A program made the position numbers and the translations under genes. From NCBI GenBank assembly GCA_964645045.1, contig CAZXYZ010000026.1:1-64000 (forward strand): a DNA stretch of 64,000 nucleotides, given 5' to 3'. Positions 62,163 through 64,000 of the stretch are shown here, in pieces. Under the pieces are notes generated by a model that did no database searches, was not told the origin of the DNA, and saw nothing but the letters and a program-made list of their open reading frames with translations. Source of the DNA: Anammoximicrobium sp964645045 (GTDB lineage Bacteria; Planctomycetota; Planctomycetia; Pirellulales; Pirellulaceae). Within the stretch, counting starts at the first letter, position 1; every line of letters begins with the position of its first letter.

Positions 62163-63257
62163 ATGACGGTTCGACATTCCCGGCGTTTGGTCCAACTCGC
62201 GCTTCTCTTCGCCCTAATGTCCCTCACCCGCGGGGCCTGGGCGGCCGGCATGGAGACGGTGAGAATCGACCCCGACAAGACGGGATTCATCCTCCATCCC
62301 TCCGGTGACCGCTACATTCCCTGGGGCCACAACTACGCCTCGGTGGACATCCTGGAGCGTCTGGCCAAGGACCCGGCCCGTGTCGAGCGGGAGTTTACGG
62401 AGATGAAGGCTGCGGGCACCACCGTGGCCCGGATCCACCCCGAAATGCCCCGCCTCCTGGCCGGTGCGGACAAGGCCGATCCCCACGCGCTGGACCAACT
62501 CAGAAAGCTCCTCACAATCGCCGAGAATTCGGGCATCCATCTCAAGATCACGGGCTTGGCCTGCTACCAGATCAAGGACCGCCTGCCTTGGTATGATTCG
62601 ATGGACGAGCAGGATCGCTGGAAGACGCAGGAATTCTTCTGGGAAACCATCGCCCGGACTTGTGCGGACAGCCCGGCCGTCTTCGCCTATGACCTGGTCA
62701 ACGAGCCCGGCGCCGCCGGCAAGCGGTCCGACGGATGGTACATGGGCAAGATGGGCGAGGTCGAATTCTGCCAGCGGCTTAGCCTCGATCCCGGCCAACG
62801 CAACGGCGATGACATCTTCCGCGAGTGGACAAGTCGCATGGTTGCGGCCATCCGTAAGCATGATCCGACGCACCTGATCACGATGGGCATGCTGCCGTTC
62901 CCCGGCGCCTACAAAGCCTGCGCCGAACAGCTTGATTTTGTCTCGCCGCATCTGTATCCCAAGAAAGGCAAGGTCGATGACGAGATCAAACTCCTCCAGC
63001 AGTTCGATTGGGGGAAGCCCATCGTCATCGGCGAGACCTTTCCTTTGAGTTGCGGCGCGGACGACGAGCGGGATTTCCTCCTCAAGAGCCGCGACTTTGC
63101 CCACGGCTGGATGGGCCATTGGCCGGATGAATCCCCCACCACATTGGCCGAGCTGAAGAAGACCGGCAAGGCCACGATCCACAACGCGATTTGGCTTTCC
63201 TGGGTCGACCTTTTCAAGGAACTCGGCCCGCAGATGACCGGCGGAATATCCCGATGA
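62163..63257 (+). CDS. Secreted GH5-like glycoside hydrolase
   Basis: 364 residues. Signal peptide 1-28 (LVQLALLFALMSLTRGAWAA). Clan GH-A barrel: RYIPWGHNYA at the first strand, acid/base Glu181 in YDLVNEPG, HLYP before strand 7 and nucleophile Glu291 in PIVIGETFPL. The length is normal for a single-domain GH5-type enzyme. It should cleave a beta-linked polysaccharide outside the cytoplasm; the exact substrate is not given by the motifs. It stands alone on the plus strand. Confidence 0.88.
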   Translation: MTVRHSRRLVQLALLFALMSLTRGAWAAGMETVRIDPDKTGFILHPSGDRYIPWGHNYASVDILERLAKDPARVEREFTEMKAAGTTVARIHPEMPRLLAGADKADPHALDQLRKLLTIAENSGIHLKITGLACYQIKDRLPWYDSMDEQDRWKTQEFFWETIARTCADSPAVFAYDLVNEPGAAGKRSDGWYMGKMGEVEFCQRLSLDPGQRNGDDIFREWTSRMVAAIRKHDPTHLITMGMLPFPGAYKACAEQLDFVSPHLYPKKGKVDDEIKLLQQFDWGKPIVIGETFPLSCGADDERDFLLKSRDFAHGWMGHWPDESPTTLAELKKTGKATIHNAIWLSWVDLFKELGPQMTGGISR

Positions 63258-63737
63258 AACAACCTCGGTCGAAGGCCGCTCGCCCCGCAGGGTGTGACGG
63301 ACCACGTGCCGACGACTCTTTCTAACCCTCAGAGACGGACGGCCCACTCGTTAGATCCGCTGCTGTTTTTATGACATGGAAGGCGACTGCCGCAGGAACA
63401 GCCAGTCTGGCGGGAAGTTCCGGCGAGATCCTCATCGATCCGAAGCAGGACTACCCACAAGCCGCTGGCCAAGAGCAAGCGATGATCCATCGTTGACTAC
63501 TCCGTGGTGGTCTACGAATCTACGGAGTGCATCCCTCGCGGGCATGGATCGACAGAGGGCGCTCGGCGAGGAGGTTTTCTTGGCCTACATCAGGAAGGTT
63601 GCGCCGAATCTCCGCATTTTTCCGCTTCTATATCGGTCACGCTTAGGTCGGCCCCGTTCAGGCAGACGATTCCAGCCAGAAGCGAAAGCACGAGAACCGC
63701 ATTGACCGATCAAGCTGTCCAGCTCATGAATCCTCTT
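63258..63737. other. Gap without gene, 480 bp
   Basis: Between convergent ends of the GH5-like gene and the ABC receptor gene. The open frame at 63376-63705 has no known domain and poor composition. No hairpin family from elsewhere in the window is seen. Confidence 0.4.
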
Positions 63738-64000
63738 TCACTCCGCCGCGCCCGGGCCAACGGCCTTCAGCGCTTGAATGTTCAGCTTCATCAGCGAGGC
63801 AAAGTCTCCGCCTTTGGGTGCGCCACCACAGGGAGCGAAGACAATGCTCTGCACGCCCAGTTCAGCCAGCTTCGCGCTGACGTCAGCGGACGGCTCCCCC
63901 TCCCAGATCATCCACTTGGCCGGATGCGAACTCAGCAGCGTGCTCAACTCCTGCCACATCGATTCCGATGGCATTTCGTCCGGCTCCCAGTGGACGCTGC
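63738..64000 (-). CDS. Metal-binding ABC receptor (ZnuA-like), C-terminal end
   Basis: Only the last 87 codons lie in the window; the frame continues past 64000. SVHWEPDEMP, HPAKWMIWEGEPSADVS, LGVQSIVFAPCG and GDFASLMKLNIQAL follow the C-terminal lobe of cluster A-I zinc/manganese binding proteins. These receptors hand Zn or Mn to an ABC importer. Permease and ATPase genes are not in the window. Confidence 0.85.
   Translation of the reverse strand, partial: SVHWEPDEMPSESMWQELSTLLSSHPAKWMIWEGEPSADVSAKLAELGVQSIVFAPCGGAPKGGDFASLMKLNIQALKAVGPGAAE

Noticed and set aside
63376..63705. Plus-strand frame of 109 codons before the ABC receptor
   Set aside because: No domain and no convincing start; lies between convergent ends.

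Overview
The window reads as chromosomal DNA of a planctomycete, probably of the Pirellula group. The basis is the combination of high G+C coding DNA, a Hanks-type kinase with the lineage's usual N-terminal and C-terminal extensions, a CHAT-STAND giant protein, TPR-glycosyltransferase, DUF4838, BNR_4, PQQ-propeller and ceramidase-like secreted proteins, Tat leaders, a one-subunit SdhC, and many families of GC-rich palindromic intergenic repeats. This is inference from gene content; no rRNA or tRNA gene was seen.

Layout. 1-9.9 kb: a secreted glycosidase-like protein, a small membrane protein, a 1565-residue CHAT protease / nSTAND ATPase / solenoid protein on the minus strand, and a divergent membrane-anchored Prok-RING protein. 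9.9-12.2 kb: an ABC ATPase and a MacA-like periplasmic adaptor without a permease gene. 13-18.7 kb: an M20 peptidase, remnants of a toxin-antitoxin pair, a RAYT transposase and an integrase, and a probable type II restriction-modification pair (ApaLI-like nuclease plus beta-class methyltransferase). 18.8-24.3 kb: sdhC-sdhA-sdhB followed closely by a Ser/Thr kinase. 24.3-28.7 kb: a plus-strand run of receiver protein, PIG-L deacetylase, esterase and two Gfo/Idh/MocA oxidoreductases. 28.8-37.3 kb: small proteins, TPR-glycosyltransferase, phosphoesterase, a DUF2325-like protein and a large secreted protein. 37.4-41.9 kb: a beta-helix surface protein with an inverse-autotransporter-like barrel and a serine beta-lactamase-fold hydrolase.

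42-48.9 kb is an accessory island. It holds a leucine-rich-repeat protein of lower G+C, an orphan Tox-HYD1 toxin domain with two overlapping immunity candidates between two direct repeats of about 365 bp, a HigB-type toxin interrupted by one stop codon beside an intact XRE antitoxin and an operator palindrome, and several gene fossils. 48.9-53.1 kb: a very long TolC-like lipoprotein coupled to truD. 53.3-64 kb: secreted or exported catabolic proteins (DUF4838, BNR_4 with a frameshift, Tat aldo/keto-reductase-like, ceramidase-like, PQQ propeller, GH5-like), ending in the cut end of a metal-binding ABC receptor.

The best candidates for unusual biology are the CHAT-STAND protein with its Prok-RING neighbour, the repeat-flanked toxin-immunity module, and the repeat families that sit beside a dead RAYT.
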